DNA of 64,000 nt. Origin: Mustela lutreola (taxonomy: Eukaryota > Chordata > Mammalia > Carnivora > Mustelidae). The notes below the pieces were generated by a model that was given only the letters and a program-made list of their open reading frames with translations, was not told the origin of the DNA and made no database searches. The stretch is from positions 124,471,501 to 124,535,500 of the forward strand of contig NC_081295.1 in NCBI RefSeq assembly GCF_030435805.1, in the 5' to 3' direction. This document shows positions 1-10,869 of this stretch, piece after piece. Each line of letters begins with the position of its first letter. Position 1 is the first letter of the stretch. The position numbers and the translations under genes were made by a program.

Positions 1-166
1 CATGGAGAATAACTAAAACTAGCAAGAGATTTGTGGGAGATGGGAGGAAGGATGTGACTACAATGCAATAACATAAGGGATTTTTGAGGGGCAGTAAAAC
101 TGTTCTATATCTTGATTGTGGTGTTGATTACATGAATTTTCACATGTATTAAGATTCACAGAAATG
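1..166 (+). repeat. L1 3'-end remnant
   Basis: Reads like the end of an old mammalian L1: ctatatcttgattgtggtg, then a ttacatgaa stretch, then aagattcacagaaatg. It is cut off by a SINE at about 167. Confidence 0.45.
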
Positions 167-397
167 TGGTTCCTAGATGCTTTCTTAACTTGGTTAAGCC
201 TTTCAACATTAACTCAGTTAAGCCTCTGACTCTTGGTTTTGGCTTAGGTTGTGATCTCACATTTTAGAACTAACCCATGTTAGGCTCCGTGCTGATTGTG
301 GAGTCGGCTTCGGATTTCTCTCTCCCTCTCCCTCTGTTTCTCCCTTCTGCCAGCTTGTTCTTTCACTCTCTCAAATAAATAAATGAAATCTTTTAAG
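167..397 (+). repeat. CAN-SINE, old divergent copy
   Basis: Degenerate tRNA-derived head (ttaactcagttaagcctctgac), CT-rich middle and tcaaataaataaatg tail. First member of a head-to-tail array running to 1130. Confidence 0.75.
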
Positions 398-605
398 GGG
401 CACCTGGGTGACTCAGTCCCTCAAACAGCTGCCTTAGGCTCAGGTCATGATCCCAGACTCCAGGGATCAAGTCCAACATCCGGCTCTCTGCTCAGCAAGG
501 TGTCTGCTTCTCCCTTTCCCTCTGCCCCACCTCCTGCTCATGCTTTCCCTCACTCTCTCTCAGATAAATAAATAAATAAATAATCTTTTAAAAAATAAAC
601 AAATA
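398..605 (+). repeat. CAN-SINE
   Basis: Head ggggcacctgggtgactcag and an AATAAATAAATAA tail. It abuts the tail of the previous copy directly, so it probably inserted into that tail. Confidence 0.9.
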
Positions 606-631
606 AAATCTTTTCTTAAAAAGATTCATAG

Positions 632-837
632 AGGGGCACCTGGGTGGCTCAGTCGGTTAAAACTTCTGCCTTCAGCTCAGGTCATGATCCCATGGTCCTG
701 AGATCAAGCCCCACCTTGATCTCAGCTCCCTGCTGAGCAGAGAGCCTGTCTCTTCCTCTTTCTCTCTCTGCCTGCCTCTCTGCCTACTTGTGATCTCTCT
801 CTGTCTAATAAATAAATAAAACCTTAAAAAAAAAAAA
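632..837 (+). repeat. CAN-SINE
   Basis: Third array member. Flanked on both sides by aagattca(t/a)aga (622-634 and 837-849). Confidence 0.92.
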
Positions 838-848
838 AGATTCAAAGA

Positions 849-1062
849 TGGGGTACCTGGGTGGCTCTGTGGGTTAAGTCTCTGCCTTTGCCTCAGGTAG
901 TGATCTCAGGGTCCTGGGATCAAGCCCTGCATGGGGCTCTCTGCTCAGCGGGGAGCCTGCTTCCCCCCTCTCTTTCTACCTGCTGCTCTGCCCACTTATG
1001 ATCTCTCTCTCTCTCTCTGTGTCAAATAAATAAATAAATAAAATCTTAAATAAAGAAAAAAG
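849..1062 (+). repeat. CAN-SINE
   Basis: Fourth array member, with a (CT)n tract before its tail. Again flanked by aagattca-aga on both sides. Confidence 0.92.
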
Positions 1063-1071
1063 ATTCATAGA

Positions 1072-1130
1072 GGGATGCCTGGGTAGCTCAGTCAGTTAAG
1101 CCTCTGCCTTCGGCTCAGGTCAGGATCCCA
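1072..1130 (+). repeat. Truncated CAN-SINE head
   Basis: Only the tRNA-like 59 bp (gcctgggtagctcagtcagt and on to ggatccca) is present, with no CT-rich middle or tail. Last member of the array. Confidence 0.85.
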
Positions 1131-1255
1131 CCTATGCTTCACATTCGTCCTCCCTGTTGTCCTGCTATAACAGTGTGATCCACACATCACCTCCTTTAGA
1201 CTCCAAATCTAGGGGTCAAGGACTGAGTTGGCTCTGCTTACTTTTTTTCTTTTAT

Positions 1256-1373
1256 CTTCTTCTTCTTCTTCTTTTTTTTTTTTTTAAGTAGCCTCCACAC
1301 CCAGTGAAGGGCTTGAACTTACCACCCTGAGATCAGGGGTCATATGCTCTACCAACTGAACCCGCCAGGCACC
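1256..1373 (-). repeat. tRNA-head CAN-SINE variant after a TCT/T tract
   Basis: Minus-oriented short type: poly(T) and (TCT)n, then agcctccacacccagtgaag down to cgccaggcacc. It keeps the tRNA-related part without the usual CT-rich region. Confidence 0.75.
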
Positions 1374-1639
1374 CTCGCTTTGTTTACTTCTACATCCTCG
1401 TGCCCAGAGCTTAGGTATAAGGTGGGTAGAATGAAGGAATGTTCTAGCACTAGCTCTGATTCATCTTGGTATACCACATAGCCTAGTCTATATTTAGCCT
1501 CTTTTCCAGCTGCACTGGATACACCACAGCTGGAAGGCATCACTGGTCCCCCTCTCATCACCCAGGCCTGGGTCATAAGCATCCTTCTTGGAAAGTGGAA
1601 TCTCCATCTGCCCAGTAGTTTGAAATCTGAAGATACTAG

Positions 1640-1882
1640 GAATCTGAAGAGTTTATTGTTGTTGTCATTTTAATTTTTGAAGTACATTTTTATTATAAAA
1701 GTAACATCTGTTCAATTTTTTTTAAAAAACTCAGTAGAAAAACAACAAATAAGCAGACTCAGTCCTATTCTGAGAAGTCACCACTGTTACTGGTTCCTTC
1801 TCTATCTAGAAACATTTGTGTGTATGTCTATATACACATAACAGGTAAGAATGAATTGACCACAGCTCTTGGGGCACAGGTA
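1640..1882. repeat. Possible old L1 3' UTR fragment
   Basis: AT-rich sequence with ctgagaagtcaccactgtta and following text resembling L1M-type 3' UTRs. Family recalled, not verified. Confidence 0.35.
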
Positions 1883-1887
1883 ACATC

Positions 1888-2097
1888 TTATGTCTTTTTT
1901 TTTTTTTTTAAGATTTTATTTATTTATTTGACAGACAGAGATCACAAGTAGGCAGAGAGGCAGGCAGATAGAGAGTGAGAGAAGGAAGCAGGCTCCCTGC
2001 TGAGCAGAGAGCCCGATGTGGGACTCGATCCCAGGACCCTGAGATCATGACCTGAGCCGAAGGCAGCGGCTTAACCCACTGAGCCACCCAGGTGCCC
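1888..2097 (-). repeat. CAN-SINE with exact 15-bp target duplication
   Basis: Poly(T) head, agattttatttatttattt, then the reversed tRNA head ending gagccacccaggtgccc. Target repeat ACATCTTATGTCTTT at 1883-1897 and 2098-2112 is exact, so the insertion is fairly young. Confidence 0.95.
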
Positions 2098-2112
2098 ACA
2101 TCTTATGTCTTT

Positions 2113-2909
2113 ATAGACTCACTTATATCAAGTATGGCTTTAGCCCTGACTGACAGAGACTAGAATTCTAGAGTCTAATAGTTTTTAGACTTCCCCCTTG
2201 GCCGTCCTGAGTAAACAGAGTCTAGTCTCCTACTCTGACCATGGTGGTCAGCACTGCCTTGCTCCTTGTCCAGGTCTGTGGGGGCCATTAGAAATCAAGT
2301 CTCTCAGTTAAGCCTGGGCAGATCCTAATCACCCATGCATGACACCCACAAACCAGGAACGGGGGAAAAAACAAAAATAAAAACTTTGGAAATAATTTTA
2401 TATTTGAGAAGGAGGAAGAAAAGCAGGGGAAGCAGATGGGGAGAGAGAAGGAGAACATGAAAGCAGTCACATAAATCTACAGTACATCCTTAAGTTATTT
2501 TTGGTTTCATATAGCTCTCTTATTTTTAATTATATGTGGGGGAGCACTGTAAAAATTTAGTGCTTCCTTGCAGCCTTTCCTGGGGGCTGGGGACATTTGC
2601 TGAGGCTCTGAAAATGTCCTATCCGAAGCACCCCAGCCCAGCTCTCATGGACCTTGGCAGCCAGTTCCATCACAGGGGCTGCTTTAGAAGAAGCCTAGAC
2701 CTACCTCCACATGTCCTAGAGAAGCTGCATCCCCTATCTTCTCTCTGAGTTCCTAGAGGTCTAAGAGTCAACCAAAGGGTAGGCTACTGTCTCCACACCC
2801 TCCCCTCTCGGACCAGACATCCAGTACCTTGCAAAACTAAAGCCTACTTTGGGATGGATTTCCTTTAGAATCCCACTCAGACTGATTCTTTCCTTTCCTT
2901 CTAAAATAC
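2113..2909. other. Non-genic sequence, no recognised element
   Basis: No gene, RNA or repeat family is recognised. Short open frames here have no domain or codon pattern worth reporting. Confidence 0.5.
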
Positions 2910-3344
2910 ACAAAAATCCTTATACTTAAAGGAGCTAGAAAAAGAAGAACAAACAAAACCTAAACCCAGCAAAAGGAAGGAAATAATAAAGATTAGAGCA
3001 GAAATAAATGATATAGAAACTTAAAAACAGAAATAATAGGTCAGATCAATGAAACCAGGAGCTGGTTCTTTGAAGGGATGAACAACATTGGTAAATTTCT
3101 AGCCAGACTCATTCAAAACAGAAAGGAAAAGAAAAGAAAAAAAGAGGGAGTAGGGGGAGAGGACCTAAATGAAGAAAACCACTGATGAAATAGGAGAAAT
3201 AACAACTAACACTAACAAATAATATTAATAACTAACAAATTATAATTGACAAATAGTTAACTAACAAATAATAATAAGTAACAAATAATAACTAAGACAG
3301 AAATATAAACAATGGTAACAGAATATTATGAAAATCTACATGCC

Positions 3345-3560
3345 GGGCGCCTGGGTGGCTCAGTGGTTAAGCCGCTGCCTTCGGCTCAGGTCATGATCTC
3401 AGGGTCCTGGGATCTAGTCCCGCATCGGGCTCTCTGCTCAGCAGGGAGCCTGCTTCCTCCTCTCTCTCTCTGCCTGCCTCTCTGCCTACTTGTGATTTCT
3501 GTCAAATAAATAAATAAAATCTTTAAAAAAAAAAAATAAAAAAAAAAGAAAAAAAAAAAA
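3345..3560 (+). repeat. CAN-SINE inside the L1
   Basis: Exact 15-bp target duplication GAAAATCTACATGCC at 3330-3344 and 3561-3575. Long A-rich tail (3520-3560). Confidence 0.95.
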
Positions 3561-4749
3561 GAAAATCTACATGCCAACAAATTTGACAACTTAGCAGAAA
3601 TGTATAAATTCCTAGAAGCATATAATCTACCAAACAAAAGCAGGAAGAAATAAAAATTTTGAACAGACCAATTACCAGCAATGAAATTGAATAAATAATC
3701 AAAAAACTTCCCCAAAACAATGTCCAAGACCAGATGGCTTCGCAGGTGAATTCTACCAAGGTCTTAAAGAGAGTTCTATTCTTCTCAAACTATTCCAAGA
3801 AATAGAGGAGGAAGGAGAACTTCCAAATTCATTCTATGAGACCAGCATCACCCTGATATCAAAACCAGATAAACACACCACACAGAAAAAGAGAACTACA
3901 GGTCAATGTCTCTCATGAATATAGATGTAAAAATGAAGGGAAAAATAGCAAATTAAATCCAACGATGCATTTTAAAAAATCATACACCATCAGGTGGGAT
4001 TTATTCCCAGGATGTAAGGGTGGTTCAATATTTGCAAACATATTAAATTATATCAATAAGAGAAAGGACAAAAACCATATGGCCATTTCAATAGATGCAA
4101 AAAAAGAAAAGCATTAAACAAAATACAACATCCATTCATGATAAAAAAAATTTTCTCTGAAAAGTAGATCTAGAGGGAACATACCTCAACATAATAAGTA
4201 AAGGCTTATATGAAAAACCTACAACTGAAATCATACTCAATGGTGAAAACTGAGAGCTTTTCCCTTGCAGTCAGAAACAAGACAGGGATGTCCACTCTTA
4301 CTACTGTTATTTGACATAGTACTAGAAGTCTTAGTGTCAGCAATCATACAACATAAATAAAAGGCATCCAAATAGTAAAGAAGAAGTAAAATTCTCCCTA
4401 TTTGCAGATGACATGATACTATACATAGAAAACCCTAAATACTCCACCACAAAACTACTAGAACTGATAAATGAATTCAGTAAAGTCGCAGGATACATAA
4501 TTAATGTACAGAAATCTGTTGCATTCCTATACATTAAGAATGAAGCAACAGAAAGTGAAATTAACAAAACAGTCTGGTTTACAATTGTAACAAAACAATA
4601 AAATATCTAGGAATAAATTTAACCAAATAGGTGAAAGACCTATACTCTGAAATTATAAAACACTGATGAGAGAAATTCAAGACAATGCAAAGAAATGGAA
4701 AGACTCATGTGTTGGAAAAACAAATAATGTTAAAATATCAATAGTACCC

Positions 4750-4974
4750 AGGGGTGCCTGGGTGGCTCAGTATATTAAGTATCCGATTTGTGATTTCAGC
4801 TCAGGTCATGATCTCAGGGTTTGAGATTGAGCCCAGTGTTGAGTCCCAAGTTGGTCTCCCTGCTCAGTGGGGAGCCTGTTTCTCTCCCTCTCCTCCCTCT
4901 TCCTCTGTCCCTTTCCCAGCTCTCTTGCTCTCTTTCTTTCTCTCTCTCTCAAATAAATGAAATAAAATATATTT
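4750..4974 (+). repeat. CAN-SINE inside the L1, older
   Basis: Target repeats are diverged (taaaatatcaatagtaccca before, aaactgtctatactaccca after), suggesting an older insertion than its neighbours. Confidence 0.9.
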
Positions 4975-5225
4975 TAAACTGTCTATACTACCCAAAGTAA
5001 CCTACAGACTTAATGCAATCCTTATCGAAATACCAACAGTATTTTTCACAGGTCTAGAAGAAGCAATCCCAAAATCTGTTTGGAAGCACCAAAGACCCTA
5101 AACAGCCAAAGCAATTTTGAGAAAGAAAAACAAAACTGGAGGTATCACAATTTCAGATGTCAAGTTATATTACAAAGTGGTAGTAATTAAAACAGTATGG
5201 TATTGGCATAAAAATAGATCAATGG

Positions 5226-5425
5226 AGGGGCACCTGGGTGGCTCAGTGGGTTGATACCTCTGCCTTTGGCTCGGGTCATGGTCCCAGGGTCCTGGGATCG
5301 AGCCCCGCGTCGGGCTCTCTGTTCAGCAGGGAGCCTGCTTCCCTTCCTCTCTCTCTGCCTGCCTCTCTGCCTACTTGTGATCTCTGTCTGTCAAATAAAT
5401 AAATAAAATCTTTAAAAATATATAT
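5226..5425 (+). repeat. CAN-SINE inside the L1
   Basis: Target duplication atagatcaatgga at about 5214 and 5425. Tail AATAAATAAATAAAATCTTT. Confidence 0.95.
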
Positions 5426-5593
5426 AGATCAATGGAATAGAAGAGAAGCCCCAGAAATAAACCCACAATTATATGGTCAATAAATCTTCAACAAAGGAGG
5501 AAAGACTATCCATTGGGGGAAAAGTCTCTTCAACAAATAGTGTTGGGAAAACTGGATACCTACATACAAAAGAATCAAACTGGACCACTTTCT

Positions 5594-5848
5594 TTCCTTT
5601 TTTTTTTTTTCTTAAGATTTTGCTTGTTTATTTGACAAAGAGAGAGATGGGGAGAGAGCAAGCATAAGCAGGGGGAGTGGCAGAGGGAGAGGGAGAAGGC
5701 TTCCCACAGAGCAGGGAGATCCATGAGATCCCAGGACCCTGGGATCAGGACCTGAACTGGGGTTGAAGGACCTGAATCCAGGACCTGAACCCAGGACCTG
5801 AACTGAACTCAGGCAGACACTTAACTAACTGAGCCACCCAGGTGCTCC
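5594..5848 (-). repeat. CAN-SINE inside the L1, with an internal mini-repeat
   Basis: Minus copy between gaccacttt-type target repeats (5583 and 5850). The body is lengthened by four to five copies of an aggacctgaa(t/c) unit at about 5746-5802. Confidence 0.9.
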
Positions 5849-6251
5849 CAGACCACTTTTTTTCACCACACACAAAAATAAATTCAAAATGGATTAAAGA
5901 CCTAAATGTGAGACAGGAAACCATCAAAATCCTAGAACAGAACATAAGAAGTAATTTCTCTCACATCAGCCATCGCAACATTTTCCTATACACATACATC
6001 TCCTGAGGCAAGGGAAATAAAAACAAAAATAAACTATTGGGACTACATTTGAATAAAAAGTTTCTGCACAGTGAAACAATCAATCAACAAAACTAAAAGG
6101 CAACCTACTGAATGAGTAGAAGGTATTTGCAAATGATGTCTGATAAAGGGTTAGTGTCTAAAATATGTAAAGAACTAATACTACTCAACAGTGAAAAATA
6201 AATAATCCGATTAAAAGCAGACATGAACACTCATGTTTCTAAAGATGACAT

Positions 6252-6463
6252 CCAGGGCCTCCTGGGTGGCTCAGTCGGTTAAGCATCTTCCTTCAGCTCA
6301 GGTCGTGGTCTCAGGGTCATGTGATCAAGACCCACATGGGCTCCCTGCTCTTCGGGGAGCCTGCTTCTCCCTCTCCCTCTGCCTGCTACTCCCCTTGCGT
6401 GTGCTCGCATGCTCTCTCTCTCTCTGTGTCAAATAAATAAATAAATCTTAAAAAAAAAAAAAA
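6252..6463 (+). repeat. CAN-SINE inside the L1
   Basis: Near-identical target repeats ending atccag at about 6251 and 6474. Ends in a run of A. Confidence 0.92.
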
Positions 6464-7484
6464 GAAGGTATCCAGATGGCCAACAGACATATAAAAAGAT
6501 GCTCAATGTCACTCATTATCAGGGAAATGCAAATCTGAACTACAGTGCGATGACACTTCACACCCATCAGAATGGCTAAAATAAAAAACACAAGAAACAA
6601 CAAGTGTTGGCAAGGATGCAGATAAAAGGGACCCTCTTGCACTGTTGGTGTGAATGCAAACTCGCGCAGCCATTGTGGAAAACAGTATGGAATTTCCTTA
6701 AAGAGTTAAAAATGGAACTACCCTTGGTTCCAGTACCACACTACTGTGTATTTACCAAAAATACAAAAACACGAATTCAAAGAAATACATTCATCCCTAT
6801 GTTTCTTGTGAGATTATTTATAATAACCAAATTATGGACACAGCCCAGATGTTCCATTGATAGATCAATGTACAAAGAAGAGGTTGTGCATATATATATA
6901 CACAATGGAGTATTATTCAGCTGTTAAAAAAAATCTCACTATTTGCAATGACATGGATAAAAATAGAGTATTATGCTAAGACGGCCTGAAAAATACAATT
7001 ACCATATAATCTCATTCATGTGAGGAATGTAAGAAACAACAAACAAGCAAAGGAAGGAAAAAAAGGGAAAGAGAGGGACAAACCAAGAAATAGACTCTTA
7101 ATTATAGAGAACAAACTGATGGTTACCAAAAGGAGGTAGGTGGGGGGGATGGGTGAAATAGAGGGTGGGGATTAAAGGGTACACTTGCCATAATGAAAAA
7201 AATAAAAATAAAAAAAATAATAATAAATAAATAAAACACACTCAAAAAAGCCAAACTCTTCAAGGGGCCACGAAACCCACAACTTCAAGGAAACAAACTC
7301 CTGGCTATGCAGAGGAGGGAGAGGAGAACGCTTTTATTCTTTTTTTTTATCCTTAAGAGATTGTTACCATAAATTCACAATGAATTGTCCTGCCACACAC
7401 ATACTCTTTTGAATTTGATCCTTTCTCAGAATATGATGTCTTTTGGGAAAGTTACTGTGGAAAATCAGTAAGAATCATTTATGA

Positions 7485-7687
7485 AGGGGCACATGAGTGG
7501 CCCAATCAGTTAAGCCTCTGCCTTCAGCTCAGGTCATGATCCCAAGGTTCTCCGATCAAGTCCCACATCAGGCTCCCTGATCAGCAGGGAACCTGCTTCT
7601 CCCTCTCCCTCTGCCTGCCGCTCCCCCTGTTTGCGCACACTCTCTCTCTTTCTCTGCCAAATAAATAAATAAAATCTTTTAAAAAAT
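7485..7687 (+). repeat. CAN-SINE
   Basis: Divergent head (gggcacatgagtggcccaat) with standard tail. Followed 10 bp later by another copy. Confidence 0.9.
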
Positions 7688-7696
7688 ATTTCAGTC

Positions 7697-7875
7697 CAGG
7701 GGCGCCTGGGTGGCTCAGTCAGTTAAGCGGCTGCCTTTGGCTCAGGTCATGATCCCAGGGTCCTGGGATCAAGCCCCACATCAGGCTCCCTGCTCCCTCT
7801 CCCTCTGCCTGCCACTCTGCTTACTTGTGCTCTTTATCTCTCTGTTGAATAAATAATAAAAATTTTTAAAAACTT
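7697..7875 (+). repeat. CAN-SINE, slightly shortened
   Basis: Target duplication tttcagtcca at 7688-7697 and about 7876-7885. The segment between the tRNA head and the CT-rich middle is shortened. Confidence 0.92.
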
Positions 7876-7949
7876 TTTCAGTCCAATTTAGACAACAAAA
7901 TGCATATATGACTATCTGAGAAACTATTTGAGAACAACTCAAGCCAATG

Positions 7950-8238
7950 AATTTTATGGAGCATCTACTTAAAAAGTTAACAGTTTCTCATAACCTGCTA
8001 GGAGCCAGGCTCTGCAATAACCTCGGAATACTGCAACCAAGCAGAGAGGCCCCCTGCCCTAGGGAGCTCAGAAGGACAGACATGAAAAATACAGGAATGA
8101 GGTAGTAACTCTTACAAAAGGGGGAGCACCGGCTGCCACAGGAATGGAGAGCCAGAGGATGAAACACAGGATGGGTATCAGGGAAGGCCTCCCTCAGAAA
8201 TGGACATTTAAACTGAGACTTAAAAGTAACCAAAATAC
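7950..8238. repeat. Old interspersed repeat of unresolved family
   Basis: Sequence of the type gagccaggctctg...gggagctcagaaggacagac...aaggcctccctcagaaatgg, a pattern recurring in this window (10655, 24330, 25780, 35155). I cannot name the family with confidence. Confidence 0.4.
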
Positions 8239-8426
8239 AGGGGCACCTGGGTGGCTCAGTGGGTTAAAGCCTCTGCCTTCAGCTCAGGTCATGATCCCAG
8301 GGTCCTGGGATCGAGCCCCGCATCGGGATCTCTGCTCAGCATAGAGTCTGCTTCCTCCTCTTTCTCTGCCTACTTGTGATCTCTGTCTGTCAAATAAATA
8401 AATAAAATCTTTAAAAAAAAAAAAAA
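8239..8426 (+). repeat. CAN-SINE
   Basis: Target duplication aaagtaaccaaaa-aca at about 8223 and 8425. Confidence 0.94.
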
Positions 8427-8980
8427 GTAACCAAAAACAAAGACATCTGAGCTGGCAGAGGAGAGAAACTGAGTTTATTGCTTCCTAGGCAAGGGAGAGC
8501 CATGTCTCCCCAGAAATAAGTTCAGCGGTCTCTCCAAGCAGAAATTGAAAGGGTAAGATGTAGGTCCAAAAGGGGGAAACCAATAAAGGAAGACTGAGTT
8601 CGAGTCTCTGGCTCCAGTGGGGGTTGTACACTCTACTTTGTAATCGGTCCTCTTCAGGTCTCGGTTCTCAAAAAGGCAAGCAGCTCTCAAAGAGATCCAA
8701 GACAGGGACTGTGATATCTTGGGGGACTCAGAGCCAAAGCAGGCAAAACCATATCTATTTGCTCCAAGGCTAGATAGATTTTTCCTTACAAAAGCTAAAA
8801 ATGGGAGTAGGACAGGCAGAGAAAGAAAGGAAGGTGATGGAGGGCTCAGAGCTGCAGAGAATGGAACAAGTTAAAGGAACCAAGAGAGACTAGAGATACA
8901 GAAGCATGGAGGCAGTGAGGGTAGGGGCTTAGACAAAGCTGGTAAAGCAGGCTGGGTTAAGAAGGGCTTGGTAGACCATG

Positions 8981-9490
8981 TGCTGTGAATGAGATTGTGT
9001 GCCCCCAAGATTCATCTCTTGAAGCCCAAAACTTCAATGTGACTATATTTGGGGATAGGGATGAGGTCTGAAGAATGGGCCCCTAATTTGATGGGGTTTG
9101 TATCCTTATAAAAGGAGAAGATACAAGGGATCTCTGTCTTCTCATGTACACACAGAGAAAAGGCCATATTTTCATATGTCCCAAGGGGGACAGTGGCCAC
9201 CTACAAGTCAAAAGAAGAGGTCTCTGATCCTTTTGTGGTTCGCAAGAATGACGGTTGGGTGTTCATGCCATTGTGTGACATGTGCCTTTCCGAAACCTTA
9301 TTACAACCTTGGCACACTGCCTTCCTGATGTGGAAAAAAAAGAAGAGGCCTCAGAATTAAACCTCATTGCTGACACCTTGATGTTGGACTTCCAACCCTC
9401 AGAACTGTGAGAAATTTCTGTTGTTTAAGCCACCCAGTCTGCAGTATTTTGTTATAAAATAATATGCCATATTGGTAATTTTGAACTAAA
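8981..9490 (+). mobile_element. MaLR-type solo LTR fossil (MST/MLT1-like, ERVL-MaLR)
   Basis: Diagnostic segments in order: gtgcccccaagattcatctc near the start, a ttgatggggtttgtatcctt stretch, and near the end cagaactgtgagaaatttct followed by gtttaagccacccagtct. About 500 bp, LTR only, with no internal region. Family age implies an insertion before the carnivoran radiation. Confidence 0.8.
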
Positions 9491-9504
9491 AACTCAATGA
9501 GGCT

Positions 9505-9886
9505 TTTTTTTAAAAAGATTTATTTAGTTTAAGGGGCTCCTGGGTGGCTCAGTGGGTAAAGCCTCTGCCTTTGGCTCAGGTCATGATCTCAGGGTCCTGG
9601 GATAGAGCCCCACATAGGGCTCTCTGCTCAGTGGGGAGCCTGCTTCCCCCTCTCTGCCTGTCTCTCTATTTGTGATCTCTCTCTGTCAAATAAAATATTT
9701 TTTGAAAAAGATTTATTTAGTTATACGAGAGAGCAAGAGCATGAGCAGGAGGGACAGAGGGAGAGAGAATCCAAAGCAGACTCCACACTGGCCGAGCCCG
9801 ATGAGGAGTTCAGTCTCCTAACCCATGAGATCAGGACCTGGGCCGAAACCAAGAGCCTGATGCTTAACCAGCTATACCCCTCAAGG
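9505..9886 (-). repeat. Old CAN-SINE split by a younger CAN-SINE
   Basis: Minus copy in two parts (9505-9530 and 9707-9886). The interrupting plus copy is flanked by aaaaagatttatttagtt, part of this SINE's own tail. Confidence 0.88.
9531..9704 (+). repeat. CAN-SINE nested in another CAN-SINE
   Basis: Target duplication aaaaagatttatttagtt at about 9513-9530 and 9706-9722. Confidence 0.93.
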
Positions 9887-10167
9887 CTTTAAGCTGGGGA
9901 TATACATGCTCACAGTTAGGCCTGTGGAGGCTCACCCTGGCTGCAAAATGGGGAAGGAATCTGAGCAGGACAAGACTAAAAGCAGAGACACAAGGTCAGA
10001 GGTGAGTGTGGGACCCAGGCTAGAGAAAATGGAGGCAGGAAGTATGGTGAAGGGGAGTGGAGGAAAAGCAGACAGACTGGACAAACCTTTACAAGGTAAA
10101 ATCAGCAGGACTTGGAGAATGTAAAGAGGAAGGAGGCAGATTCCAAAGTCCCTTAAGATATAGTTAA

Positions 10168-10345
10168 GATACTATACTAAGTCTTGGACTGGGAGTCTCA
10201 AGACTGAGGCTCTAATCTCAGACCTGCCACCAATAAATTACTCGGTGGCTTTGACCAAGTCACTTTATTGCCCTTTACTGCTTTAGTTTCCTTACATTAC
10301 AGAAAGAGCTGGAAACCCATGATTCTGTGAAGTAAATGTGCTAAC
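10168..10345 (+). repeat. MIR fragment
   Basis: Follows the MIR order: gactgggagtctc, cagacctgccac, gaccaagtcacttta, ctttagtttcctta. Old and diverged. Confidence 0.6.
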
Positions 10346-10654
10346 AAGGACAAATTAAAGCCATTGCATCATCTCCATCAAGGTTAGTCTGGGGACTCTT
10401 CCCCATGCTTTACTTAATACTATTGACCACATATACTTATAACTGACCATCAAGGACATCTTAGAATCTTCCACCTTACTTGTCTGTCTCCCTCAAAAGA
10501 CTGAGGACTCCTTGGGGCAAGAACCAGGTAACCTTTTCCCAGAATCAGGTCTCGTATGGTGACTGATTTATTATATTTGTTAAATCGATTATATTAAAGT
10601 GCTGAGAGGACAGGTGTATGGTTATTCTAGGAAGGTGTCTTGGTGCGATGTGTT

Positions 10655-10860
10655 GTGTGTTTTCTGTATACGGGGCGCTGTGGTAGATGCTAGGTCCACA
10701 GAGTAAACAAGCAAGCAAGTCATGGACCTTACGTCAAGTCAAGCAGCTTAGACAGACATTAAACACATGAGGACAAAAATGATGGTTTATTTCTAGTTGT
10801 GGTAAGTGCTACAAGGAAAAGTACTGGGTACTCTGAGTGTATAATAGAGAGACATAACTT
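10655..10860. repeat. Old interspersed repeat of unresolved family
   Basis: Same recurrent pattern as 7950 and 25780: tggacctta, aagcagcttagacagacatt, gtggtaagtgctacaagg. Confidence 0.4.
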
Positions 10861-10869
10861 GGGGGTAGA

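Larger units (their letters stand above)
2910..7245 (+). mobile_element. 3' part of a LINE-1 (ORF2 reverse-transcriptase part to 3' UTR and A-tail), broken and split by five SINEs
   Basis: L1 sequence continues across the SINE insertions. It starts in the ORF2 region around aaagattagagcagaaataa, passes the RT motif coding SLFADDM region near 4400 (tatttgcagatgacatgata), then the ORF2 tail (cagccattgtggaaaacagt, 6668), caatggagtattattcag, a G-rich 3' UTR near 7140 and an A-rich end. No intact reading frame survives; the longest piece is about 107 codons. It is 5'-truncated and dead. Net L1 length without the inserts is about 3.2 kb. Confidence 0.85.

Noticed and set aside
3343-3420. tRNA-like sequences with A and B boxes throughout the window
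   Set aside because: They are the heads of CAN-SINEs, not functional tRNA genes; no intact cloverleaf.
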